Assembly (NCBI RefSeq): GCF_900290275.1
Contig: NZ_LT985324.1
Coordinates: 265,953 to 277,085, forward strand
Direction: 5' to 3'
DNA length: 11,133 bases
Source: Prevotella merdae
GTDB lineage: Bacteria > Bacteroidota > Bacteroidia > Bacteroidales > Bacteroidaceae
Shown here: positions 1 to 6,463 of the stretch, piece after piece
Layout of the letters: each line of letters starts with the position of its first letter
Numbering within the stretch: position 1 is the stretch's first letter
Notes under the pieces: model-generated
What the model was told of the DNA's origin: nothing
Databases searched by the model: none
The model's input: the letters and a program-made list of their open reading frames with translations, nothing else
Program-made: the position numbers and the translations under genes

Positions 1-141
1 ATATTAAATGCCCAAGTATATTATATTAAATGGCAAAGTAATATATATTAAATGGCAAAGTAATATATATTACTTTTGGTAACTATTTGTTATACTTTTG
101 GTGACTATTTGTATTCGACTTAACTTGTGGTGAGTATTTTT
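1..141. repeat. AT-rich 22-bp tandem repeats upstream of the XRE gene
   Basis: Two families of 22-bp repeats stand head to tail. The first carries the core ATTAAATGGCAAAG and occurs at 17-38 and 39-60, with a partial, diverged copy at 1-16 (ATTAAATGCCCAAG). The second carries ACTTTTGGTRACTATTTGT and occurs at 72-93 and 94-115, with a degenerate third copy around 123-141 (ACTTGTGGTGAGTATTTTT). The array runs off the left edge, so its true size is unknown. Iteron-like binding sites, an operator array for the downstream regulator, or the end of an element outside the window are all possible. I see no spacers, so it is not CRISPR-like. Confidence 0.7.
57..76. promoter_or_regulatory. Perfect 20-bp palindrome (possible operator)
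   Basis: AAAGTAATATATATTACTTT is a perfect palindrome sitting exactly where the first 22-bp repeat family gives way to the second. It could bind a dimeric protein such as the XRE regulator encoded about 160 bp downstream. Because it is very AT-rich it could also be fortuitous. Confidence 0.45.
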
Positions 142-204
142 CATCAAGTTGCTAAATAAGCGTAAATATTACTGCGTTTATGAGGAATTGTGAAGTATTA
201 TAAT

Positions 205-212
205 TATCTTTG
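205..212 (+). promoter_or_regulatory. Candidate -7 promoter element for the XRE gene
   Basis: TATCTTTG matches the Bacteroidota -7 consensus TAnnTTTG, 21 bp before the ATG at 234. No good TTTG -33 element stands at the expected distance (only GTTTA near 176-180), so the promoter may be weak or need an activator. It overlaps a possible TTG start at 210, which argues against that start. Confidence 0.4.
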
Positions 213-233
213 TATTCAAATTTGCATCTGAAT

Positions 234-446
234 ATGGCAAATAAAGAATTAAACAGGCTAAAAGTTGTTCTTGCTGAAAAAAAGAAAACGAACAAATGGC
301 TTGGTGAACAACTGGGAAAGGATAAAACAACCATATCAAAATGGTGTACTAATACTTGTCAGCCAGATTTGGGCAATCTTATGAAGATAGCCAAACTGCT
401 TGAAGTGGAAGTGACAGACCTTCTCAGACAAGATAATATAGACTGA
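234..446 (+). CDS. Small XRE-family helix-turn-helix regulator
   Basis: This 70-residue protein is essentially one Cro/C1-type helix-turn-helix. The HTH proper is about residues 21-40 (KWLGEQLGKDKTTISKWCTN), followed by the usual QPDLGNLMKIAKLLEV helices and a short acidic tail. I chose the ATG at 234; the frame is open upstream to a TTG at 210, but that codon lies in the probable -7 element. Small regulators like this commonly precede nuclease or restriction genes in Bacteroidota, where they are thought to control expression of the locus. The stop codon is 4 bp before the start of the first YhcG relic, so the two were probably one operon. The frame is intact, so it may persist as an orphan regulator of decayed genes. 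Its DNA target is unknown; the palindrome at 57-76 is one candidate. Confidence 0.85.
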   Translation: MANKELNRLKVVLAEKKKTNKWLGEQLGKDKTTISKWCTNTCQPDLGNLMKIAKLLEVEVTDLLRQDNID

Positions 447-450
447 TAAA

Positions 451-899
451 ATGGCAACAGACAATAAAGACAACAAGCTCTTAATAGGGAGTGGTGATTA
501 TGCAGAGATACTGCGACGCGCTGTCGCAGTAATTGAGCACGCACGGACGGAGATAGCCCGACATGTCAATGGCTATGTCTCTACTGCCTATTGGGAGATT
601 GGTTAAATGCTTCATGAACGCAAGATTGAAAGTGGATACGGCGACAGCGTAGTAAGAAGATTGTCGGAAGACCTGAAAGAACGCTATCCAAAGATGGGCG
701 TTTCACCACGTCAACTTTGGAACATGAAAAAATTTTATGAGCGTTACGCTGGGCATGATGAGAAAGTGCTGCGGAGCGTAGCACTTTTGCCGTGGTCGCA
801 CAATCTGCTATTTATCAGCTGATAGTACCGAAAGAGAAATTACAGAAAGTCCTTGCTGACGAGATTAAGGCGGTTAGTGAGGAAAAGAGGAACAATTAG
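451..899 (+). pseudogene. YhcG/DUF1016-type PD-(D/E)XK nuclease relic 1, large internal deletion
   Basis: The family comprises proteins of roughly 350 residues with an N-terminal DUF1016 domain and a C-terminal PD-(D/E)XK nuclease domain. Three lesions are visible. First, from ATG 451 the N-terminal domain reads to YWEIG and meets TAA at 604-606, directly followed in frame by MLHERKIESGYGDSVVRRLS; families usually have GKLL or GRLL here, so AAA to TAA is likely. Second, the frame continues through SPRQLWNMKKFYERY and ALLPWSHNLL to about 810, then the whole middle and the catalytic core are missing. Third, the C-terminus resumes in another frame at 813 with YQLIVPKEKLQKVLADEIKA and ends at TAG 897-899. 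The deletion therefore removed on the order of half the protein and shifted frame. It cannot encode a working nuclease. Family assignment rests on recognisable conserved segments at both ends. Confidence 0.8.
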
Positions 900-951
900 G
901 AAAACAAACAATCTGGACTATAAAGTAAAGAAAAATTCACAGAACAATGAT

Positions 952-1418
952 ATGGCTTCACTTGTAAATGATGTTTGCAATATCATTGAAACAGGCAGAA
1001 AGGAAGCCTATGTTGCGGCAGGAAAGTCTGCTGTAAATATGGTGCGAGCTATAATAAACGCAATTTAGACTACTACAAGCGTTTCTATCTCCTTTTTCCT
1101 GACATACAGATTGTGAACACGTGTGTTCACAATCTTAGTTGGTCGCATATACGCCGCATACTTTCTGTTTCAGACCCCAATGCCAGGCTTAAGACACATA
1201 AACTCACACACCAAGATATTGGTCAGCTTGATATGTATGTACGAATGTACGATGACCTTATCAAAGGTTCTGATGACGCTCCTACTATTGGAGTGCTGCT
1301 CTGCACTGATACCGACAATACGATAGCGCGTTATTCTGTTCTTCACGACAACAATCAGCTGTTTGCAGCCAAGTATATGACTTATATGCCAACAGAAGAA
1401 GAACTGCGCAACAATTAG
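952..1418 (+). pseudogene. YhcG/DUF1016-type PD-(D/E)XK nuclease relic 2, two internal deletions
   Basis: A second, clearly different member of the same family follows 52 bp after relic 1. ATG 952 starts the N-terminus (MASLVNDVCNIIETGRKEAY, then VAAGKSAVNMV) to about 1044. There the reading must jump to another frame, which gives ASYNKRNLDYYKRFYLLFPD from 1044 and then IVNTCVHNLSWSHIRRILSV. The jump skips the usual segment containing a YWNIGRxIVEEE-like motif. A second, in-frame deletion joins SDPNAR directly to LKTHKLTHQDIGQLDMYVRM, removing the region between the DUF1016 domain and the nuclease domain, including the first catalytic acidic residues; the K of the LK motif remains. The C-terminal nuclease part (DDAPTIGVLLCTDTDNTIAR, then TEEELRNN) ends at TAG 1416-1418, slightly short of the usual end. 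An apparently intact 101-residue frame (1113-1418) could be mistaken for a small gene; it is only the 3' part of this relic. Confidence 0.8.
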
Positions 1419-1521
1419 TAGTCATATACTTGGTGTTGCCCATCTTTGCCATGCAGAGAAGATGGTTCACCCATGCACCACGTAAAGTGGATTTCTTTGA
1501 CATATTCATATTTAATAATCA

Positions 1522-1770
1522 CTAGTGTCTCGTTTCCTTGTCAAGTTGCATCTTTGGGTCGATGGCATAGTCCTTGATGTGTTGCGTCAGTACCTTTGCT
1601 GCTTTTGCCATATTCTCCACAGGCAGATTCCTGAAGCCATGAACAGCCTTTAGCGAGACAATCAGTACGCTGAGCTTACTCTTTACATTCGCCTCGGCCT
1701 CAGCACGAGTCTACACGTTTGAAATGAACAGAAAATGTGCGCCGTTGTTTAGACGCTCCAAGCTAAGAGT
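1522..1770 (-). pseudogene. DUF6261-like protein relic
   Basis: Read on the minus strand in one frame, the DNA gives TLSLERLNNGAHFLFISNV, TAG (1711-1713), TRAEAEANVKSKLSVLIVSL, KAVHGFRNLPVENMAKAAKV, LTQHIKDYAIDPKMQLDKET and TAG (1522-1524). This resembles the N-terminal half of the DUF6261 family, helical proteins of unknown function abundant in Bacteroidota. Compared with what I recall of that family, a segment is missing between the VKSKL and KAVHGFRNLP parts (possibly a deletion between two KAV-like sites), and the C-terminal half is absent. There is no start codon: a TGA stands just upstream at 1771-1773. The frame fits coding DNA, but the family name comes from memory and needs a profile search. 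Confidence 0.5.
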
Positions 1771-2079
1771 TCAAATTTCGCTCGTAGTTTGATAAAAGTT
1801 TTAAGATGAATACTGTGGAAACTCCATTTTCTGTTGCGTTAAATAGATTGTTTATGCCATCTCTACGTTGTTTCCGATAAAAATTCTCATGGAATCAGCC
1901 GTGCACGCTGTTTCTGCCGTCTTCTGATAATGAATTATGCAATCTTCATACCACTATCCCTTACCGACACATTTCATGCCATCGTTGACATGGTTTCTTG
2001 TATCATGCACTATGGTTTTGACATATTGGCTGATGTTTTCTGACAAGCCCCGAGTTTTCGTATTATATATGGAGAATGA
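1771..2079. other. Gene-free stretch downstream of mcrC, possible eroded coding DNA
   Basis: No intact gene is visible. On the minus strand, in the same frame as mcrC and directly after its stop, the DNA stays open from about 2079 to a TAG at 1954-1956 (NTKTRGLSENISQYVKTIVH, DTRNHVNDGMKCVGKG). It continues to a TAA at 1852-1854 (WYEDCIIHYQKTAETACTAD, SMRIFIGNNVEMA). This could be a coding remnant, but I recognise no family and it may be chance. No convincing terminator for the mcrBC operon was found. Confidence 0.3.
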
Positions 2080-3390
2080 TTATGACAATTCTTCCAATAA
2101 GGTCCTTTCATTCTCAATAATACATTTTGTAAAATCTTCATACGAACTACAATTCTTTGGTATTGCCAAAGCGTACAACGACAAAGAACCTAAGTAACTA
2201 TCCTTATGCATATTTTGAGAAATTATCTTATTCTTCTCACCATCATAAGGACATACAATGCCGCCTTTAGATGCTTTTAATCTGTACATATATGCCATAA
2301 TCTGATGGACATCATCGCGTTCAATATCAAGACGGTTCCCATTAATGGCAAGTTTTTTGTATTTTGCATCCAGGACAATATCTTGTTTCCAAAAATCTGG
2401 GAATCTTTGTCCTCCATGTTCAAAGAGATAGATAGCTCCTGTTCCTAACTTATTTTCGGGATGTATAAATCCTTTTTCACACAAGAGAGTGTTTAGATAT
2501 TCTTCCCACAGCCATGCCCCATCAAATAAGATTCCGTAAATCCTGTCATCGTCAGTTCCGTACTTGATTTCTTCCTGACGAAGGATCTGAACACATAGTT
2601 TTTGTAAAGCTGTGTATTCCTTATAAAAAGGATGAATGCGAGGGCGTAGGTTGTCCTGTATAATCTTTATTCTTTCTGAATGATTGTAAGAATGAGTATA
2701 TGAAACTATCTTCTTCATGCAGTCTTCAACAGTCTTGTCAGACGATAAGATTATATCACCAGAAGGTATTGTCTTTATGTATTCTATTGTATGACGAATA
2801 AGTTCTGTTACCGAATTGTCAAAACTGAATTCTCTTGTGTTGTATGCAACAGTTCCTCGAAAAGGAATATTCTCCCTAATATGACGACTTATGTCTATCG
2901 TGCCACGTACGTTTGCGTCGTTGTGTCTGAATCTTCTGTATTCTTTGTATATACCTTGACGCATAGCTTTTTTCAACATAGCTGGGAACATGTACACAAG
3001 GAATTCGAAAACATTATCTTCTGATGATGTAAAATCCAAATTAAAGATGTTGTATGAAAAGACTTTCTGCAGCATATAGTGAAGAAAGTAATCGTGTTCC
3101 TGATTGTCGAAACGTGAATATATCTTCATTTGCTGGTTCTTGCGTCCTACAAACCCCATTATATTTCCAGACTTTATTCTGATAGAGTTTTCGTCTTCTG
3201 CATAGATGTCAACAATCGTGCTATCGCCAATTCTGTCATCAGTATCGTCTATGCTCAATGGGAAAATAAGCAGATGCTCATTTTCCTCACATAGTTGTCT
3301 GATGGGTTTGTTGGCAATAGGAAGTAGGTCTGCTGCTTCATGAAGAGGGCAGACCTTTCCTTTATAGTTATTATCTGGAATTGTTATCAT
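2080..3390 (-). CDS. mcrC: McrC-like PD-(D/E)XK nuclease subunit of an McrBC restriction system
   Basis: This 436-residue protein has the length and layout of McrC, the subunit that stimulates McrB's GTPase and cuts the DNA. The N-terminal two thirds hold the McrB-interacting part, with segments typical of the family: FVGRKNQQMKIYSRF (80-94), FEFLVYMFPAMLKKAM (128-143), RFRHNDANVRGTIDISRHI (153-171) and TREFSFDNSVTELIRHTI (185-202). The C-terminal nuclease carries the catalytic signature P331-D332, then D341-A-K343 in RFPDFWKQDIVLDAKYKK, preceded by GAWLWEEYLNTLL (291-303) and followed by DDVHQIMAYMYRLK (359-372). All expected catalytic residues are present, so the enzyme looks active. Its ATG overlaps the mcrB stop by one base (TAATG), implying translational coupling. 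E. coli McrBC cuts DNA with methylated cytosine between distant RmC sites; the target modification here cannot be told from sequence. Confidence 0.93.
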   Translation of the reverse strand: MITIPDNNYKGKVCPLHEAADLLPIANKPIRQLCEENEHLLIFPLSIDDTDDRIGDSTIVDIYAEDENSIRIKSGNIMGFVGRKNQQMKIYSRFDNQEHDYFLHYMLQKVFSYNIFNLDFTSSEDNVFEFLVYMFPAMLKKAMRQGIYKEYRRFRHNDANVRGTIDISRHIRENIPFRGTVAYNTREFSFDNSVTELIRHTIEYIKTIPSGDIILSSDKTVEDCMKKIVSYTHSYNHSERIKIIQDNLRPRIHPFYKEYTALQKLCVQILRQEEIKYGTDDDRIYGILFDGAWLWEEYLNTLLCEKGFIHPENKLGTGAIYLFEHGGQRFPDFWKQDIVLDAKYKKLAINGNRLDIERDDVHQIMAYMYRLKASKGGIVCPYDGEKNKIISQNMHKDSYLGSLSLYALAIPKNCSSYEDFTKCIIENERTLLEELS

Positions 3391-5201
3391 TAGTCAGCAA
3401 CATCTACAGTTATTCCGTTCAGCGATTCGAAATATACGTTCTTAAATTCTTCTACCTTTGCATCTGTATTGCTATAACCACGAAGATATTCTTTGAGGAG
3501 AATTTCAATATGCATATCCCATAATGCGGTAAAATCGCCATTATAGTGTTCTTTATCCAACTTCAAGAAATAAGCTGGTCCTATTTGATATGCGGAACCA
3601 AGACCACGAGTTTTTGATATTTCTTCATTCAAGGCTTTCATCACTCTTTTTGCTTTTTCGCAAATTTCATGATCGAGTTTTTCTGAGAGCATCTCTAAAC
3701 GGTCTTCTGACTTTATCTCCTTCCATGCGAAACGTCTGCGCAAGGCAAAGTCCATACTTTCTACGCTTCTGTCGATATCGTTCATTGTTGCAAGAATATA
3801 TACATTCTCTGGTACAAAGAATCCATCAACAAAGACATCATCCTTATTAATGAGATTTTGATATTGTGTCTTTACTTTACCTTTCTCGCCCCTGTAGCCA
3901 GGGTCGATAGCATAGAAAAGTTCACCAAATATCTTGGACAGCTCGCCACGATTGATTTCATCAATGATGAACACATAAGCCCCTCCTGAACATGAGTGTT
4001 TTGAGGGAAGCCCAATAGTTTTTTCCATGTCGGAAATTATTATTTCACCATATCTTATAAAGTAAGCATTTCCACCAAAATCTTCAGGTGAATAACTCTT
4101 ATCGTAAATTCTCTTTAAATCGTCACAACTATAAGTATATGAGTTTGAATGGATGTGTTCTGATTCAAAATACCTTATGTCGTTAATATCCAACCTTGTC
4201 AATTCTTTATTTCTGCTCAAATATATGTTAAAGATACCTGAAATCGTAATTTGTGATGGTATAGTTAATAAGTATTCTATCCAATAGCTTTGAAATTCAT
4301 CATTATCAACTGGTTTGTTTATGATTGCTTCCTTGCAGAATTTTTTGAATTCACCATCCTTACGTTCGAAAAATATTTGATTATTGGAGCCTTTTATTGG
4401 ACGCAATCCTTCCACAAAATCAGTATAGTCATAAGACGGATGAAATTGAACGAATTCTACTTCTGCATCCATAGCTTTTGCTATTTCTTTAGCGAGATAC
4501 GTCTTGCCAGTACCTGGAGCACCGGTAAGAACAAGGTTTTTATTCGCCTTAAGAAGATTTATGTATGATTGGATATTTTCCATACAATGTATTTGTTTTT
4601 TTGATAAATATATAAGATATTCACGAACCTGCCATGGGTAAGTGCAAATGTCATAGGCTGAATAGCTTTTTAATTTGTCTTTGAAGTAAGCCAAAAGAAG
4701 ATAACTGCTTTTGAACCAACTATAAGAATCAAATTCTGGAACATCTTTTAACCCCGCATCTCGCATACGATTAAAGGTTTCCTTTAAACAGCTCTCTTGT
4801 ACTATTGTACAAAGCAAGTTTGGTTGTAATGAAGCAATCAGACGGTTGGTCGCAGCTTTTCTATCCTGATTGGTTCGTTCTCTAAGAAACGATTTTATCT
4901 TATCGTAGATATCCCATAGTGGTTCATCTTGACTTTCGGCTATATTTTTCAGCATTGGAGCCAATTCGTTCCAATCTTCTTTTATCTTAAACTGTTCTTC
5001 TTTTGTAAAATAACCTTGTTGTAAGGAAGATACACATTGGTCACCTCCTCGTTCAAAAAACTCATGAAACAAATCTTTGTTCCAGTCTTTCCAATTTTCG
5101 CAAGACTTGGCACTCTCTATGAATTTTGGCACAAAGTAGCAATAATTATCATGCCACTCTTGCCAAATATCAATCTTGTTGATAATATCTTGTAATTCCA
5201 T
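3390..5201 (-). CDS. mcrB: McrB-like AAA+ GTPase, DNA-recognition and translocation subunit
   Basis: This 603-residue AAA+ protein is the motor and target-recognition subunit partnered with McrC. Visible motifs: Walker A GAPGTGKT at 227-234; VQFHPSYDYTDFVEGLRP (251-268), typical of McrB-type ATPases; Walker B FIIDEINRGELSKIFGEL (411-428); the MNxxDRS sensor motif as ATMNDIDRS (471-479), where E. coli McrB has MNTADRS; and an arginine-finger region DFALRRRF (484-491). The first 220 residues are mostly helical, Trp-rich near the start (WQEWHDNY, WKDWNKDLFHEFF), and do not look like the E. coli McrB DNA-binding domain, so modification recognition probably differs. About 110 residues between the Walker motifs (about 295-400) form an extra inserted domain. 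The gene lies 28 bp behind the regulator gene and overlaps mcrC. The frame is complete with no damage, and it is visibly AT-richer than the envelope operon on the right. Confidence 0.93.
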   Translation of the reverse strand: MELQDIINKIDIWQEWHDNYCYFVPKFIESAKSCENWKDWNKDLFHEFFERGGDQCVSSLQQGYFTKEEQFKIKEDWNELAPMLKNIAESQDEPLWDIYDKIKSFLRERTNQDRKAATNRLIASLQPNLLCTIVQESCLKETFNRMRDAGLKDVPEFDSYSWFKSSYLLLAYFKDKLKSYSAYDICTYPWQVREYLIYLSKKQIHCMENIQSYINLLKANKNLVLTGAPGTGKTYLAKEIAKAMDAEVEFVQFHPSYDYTDFVEGLRPIKGSNNQIFFERKDGEFKKFCKEAIINKPVDNDEFQSYWIEYLLTIPSQITISGIFNIYLSRNKELTRLDINDIRYFESEHIHSNSYTYSCDDLKRIYDKSYSPEDFGGNAYFIRYGEIIISDMEKTIGLPSKHSCSGGAYVFIIDEINRGELSKIFGELFYAIDPGYRGEKGKVKTQYQNLINKDDVFVDGFFVPENVYILATMNDIDRSVESMDFALRRRFAWKEIKSEDRLEMLSEKLDHEICEKAKRVMKALNEEISKTRGLGSAYQIGPAYFLKLDKEHYNGDFTALWDMHIEILLKEYLRGYSNTDAKVEEFKNVYFESLNGITVDVAD

Positions 5202-5229
5202 ATTTTATTTACTTATTGTATAAACCATT

Positions 5230-5724
5230 TTATTCTGCCATAAGCACAACTCCAACTCTCACTTTTGATCCACAAAGAGGACAAAAGGCTGTTGTATTCA
5301 CAGGATGTTGTTGTGTAGTATCTTCTTTTTTTGATTGTATGTTGGCTGCTAATCGTACATATTTAGGCAAATTGGAAACAATGTGTTCTGTTGAGCGTGG
5401 ATCACACACTTTTATACCCGCTTTACGATTTGAATCAGGCCACCCATTTGCAGGTTCTATCATAGCATCAATATGTAGAGGTGAAAAAACAGAATTATCA
5501 TCCGCGAGTTCATCATAGAAAAATGCAGTAATGGGCACATTGTATCGGTTACAAAATTTCATAATCTGAGTCAATGGCATCATAGTGACACCATTAAGCC
5601 ATTTCGCCAATGTCCCATAATCGCACATTTCTAATGTGTTTAATAAATCCATGCGTTTAATATGTGGGTTGGCTTTCATCCAATCAGATAGAAAACTGTA
5701 GTTGTAGCAAAAATTATGACTCAT
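5230..5724 (-). CDS. HTH regulator with C-terminal CPLC motif, first gene of the mcrBC operon
   Basis: This 164-residue protein is probably a DNA-binding regulator. Residues 24-75 look like an XRE-type helix-turn-helix: RMDLLNTLEMCDYGTLAKWL is the HTH, followed by MMPLTQIMKFCNRYNVPITA and FFYDE. The middle is hydrophilic with few predicted structural elements. The C-terminus has CPLCGSKVRVG (148-158), which resembles one half of a zinc ribbon; C108 and H140 are possible additional ligands, so metal binding is uncertain. It lies 28 bp upstream of mcrB on the same strand and diverges from the GNAT gene, which suggests it controls the restriction cassette and possibly its own promoter. Restriction operons are often led by such controllers to avoid self-damage on entry into a new host. 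I do not recognise a named family. Confidence 0.75.
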   Translation of the reverse strand: MSHNFCYNYSFLSDWMKANPHIKRMDLLNTLEMCDYGTLAKWLNGVTMMPLTQIMKFCNRYNVPITAFFYDELADDNSVFSPLHIDAMIEPANGWPDSNRKAGIKVCDPRSTEHIVSNLPKYVRLAANIQSKKEDTTQQHPVNTTAFCPLCGSKVRVGVVLMAE

Positions 5725-5758
5725 TATTTTATTATTATGATGATTATTCCATTATTTC

Positions 5759-5815
5759 TTTGACACACCAATAATATTTGATAATTTTGCGAACAAAATT
5801 ACAGTAATATATTTG
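5759..5815 (+). promoter_or_regulatory. Two overlapping candidate promoters for the GNAT gene
   Basis: Two consensus-like pairs read toward the GNAT gene: TTTG 5759-5762, 19 nt, TAATTTTG 5782-5789; and TTTG 5786-5789, 18 nt, TATATTTG 5808-5815. The downstream pair would give a leader of about 60 nt. Only one of the two may be used, since AT-rich DNA produces such matches easily. Confidence 0.45.
5782..5801. promoter_or_regulatory. 20-bp palindrome between divergent promoters (probable operator)
   Basis: TAATTTTGCGAACAAAATTA has perfect 8-bp arms around CGAA. One arm is the -7 box of the leftward promoter. The other arm contains the -33 TTTG (5786-5789) of one rightward promoter and is itself a TAnnTTTG -7 box for a second. 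A dimeric repressor bound here would cover both directions; the adjacent HTH regulator is the obvious candidate ligand. Confidence 0.5.
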
Positions 5816-5824
5816 AATAACAAC
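5794..5824 (-). promoter_or_regulatory. Candidate promoter of the regulator-mcrB-mcrC operon
   Basis: On the minus strand GTTG (complement of 5821-5824) stands 19 nt before TAATTTTG (complement of 5794-5801), matching the Bacteroidota -33/-7 arrangement (TTTG, about 19-21 nt, TAnnTTTG) with one change in the -33 box. Transcription would start about 60 nt before the regulator ATG at 5724. The -7 element is one arm of the 20-bp palindrome. Confidence 0.55.
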
Positions 5825-5884
5825 GAAATTGTAGTAAAACATCCAATCTAAATATATTTTTAACATTTATATATTGATATAAAC

Positions 5885-6463
5885 ATGAGTAAGAACATAA
5901 AAAAGATACCACTAAGTCACTTCCATTCAATAAAGAAGCCGACAATGAATGACTTTGAATATATTTCAGAGTGGTTGACTGATGCTTATAACAACCATAA
6001 AGAACTTAAAGGTTATGCCCTTTACCATAATCTAAATAGCTTCATACATGATGCTTTTGTAGAGCATACTGTATTTGTAATTAGGCATAAAGAAAAAACT
6101 GTTGCATTTTTAACATTTTCTCCACCAAAAGATGGAATAAAAATAACTTTTCGTGCTGTTTGCGTTAATCCTAACTTTTTGAGATTGGGATTAGCAACAT
6201 ACTTACACAAAAGTGCAATTAAACACTATCAGAAACGAGGCTGTTTAGTTGCTGAATTGTGGAATGTGTGTAGAGAATCATATAAGTTAGGAATATCCAT
6301 GGGGTTTATACAAAAGAGAGAAAAAAATAAATCTGATGAAGTTTCCATGGTCAAAATATTGGTTGATACGCGTAAACAAAATAGTAATGCAAAAATTAGG
6401 TTTGTTGTTTGGAGCGATTGTTATGCCGACACTAACACAAAACCATTTTATAGTTGGTCATAA
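5885..6463 (+). CDS. GNAT-family N-acetyltransferase, possibly truncated by an in-frame stop
   Basis: The frame from ATG 5885 encodes 192 residues with a GNAT fold. The acetyl-CoA binding motif A is at 91-118: AVCVNPNFLRLGLATYLHKS, in which RLGLA takes the place of the R/QxxGxG/A signature. It is followed by the motif-B-like NVCRESYKLGISMGF (127-141) with the usual asparagine, tyrosine and GF. The substrate is not evident; GNAT enzymes acetylate small molecules, proteins or aminoacyl-tRNAs. The TAA at 6461-6463 is probably not the ancestral end, because the same frame continues without a further stop for 63 codons to 6655. The GNAT core lies upstream of the TAA, so the short product could still be active. 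The gene diverges from the regulator-mcrBC operon and shares its control region, but no published link between this GNAT and McrBC is known to me. Confidence 0.75.
   Translation: MSKNIKKIPLSHFHSIKKPTMNDFEYISEWLTDAYNNHKELKGYALYHNLNSFIHDAFVEHTVFVIRHKEKTVAFLTFSPPKDGIKITFRAVCVNPNFLRLGLATYLHKSAIKHYQKRGCLVAELWNVCRESYKLGISMGFIQKREKNKSDEVSMVKILVDTRKQNSNAKIRFVVWSDCYADTNTKPFYSWS

Noticed and set aside
1..141. CRISPR-like array
   Set aside because: The repeats are contiguous without unique spacers, are AT-rich, and no cas gene is near.
210..233. TTG start for the XRE regulator giving 8 extra residues
   Set aside because: It overlaps the candidate -7 promoter box, and the ATG at 234 gives a normal N-terminus for the family.
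1108..1135. 28-bp near-perfect palindrome AGATTGTGAACAC-GT-GTGTTCACAATCT
   Set aside because: It lies inside a conserved coding motif of the YhcG family (IVNTxVHNLSW) in relic 2, so the symmetry most likely comes from the codons rather than from a binding site.
1113..1418. Independent 101-residue gene
   Set aside because: Its sequence is the 3' part of the YhcG-type relic 2, with an internal deletion joint, and the ATG used would be inside a conserved motif.
891..1418. Identical AACAATTAG at the ends of both YhcG relics (891-899 and 1410-1418) as a recombination scar
   Set aside because: Nine bases of AT-rich identity including a stop codon is too little evidence, and the flanking bases differ.
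1419..1521. Minus-strand frame reading MSKKSTLRGAWVNHLL and on
   Set aside because: It is short, has cysteine-rich shadow-like continuation, and crosses into the antisense of relic 2; no family is recognised.
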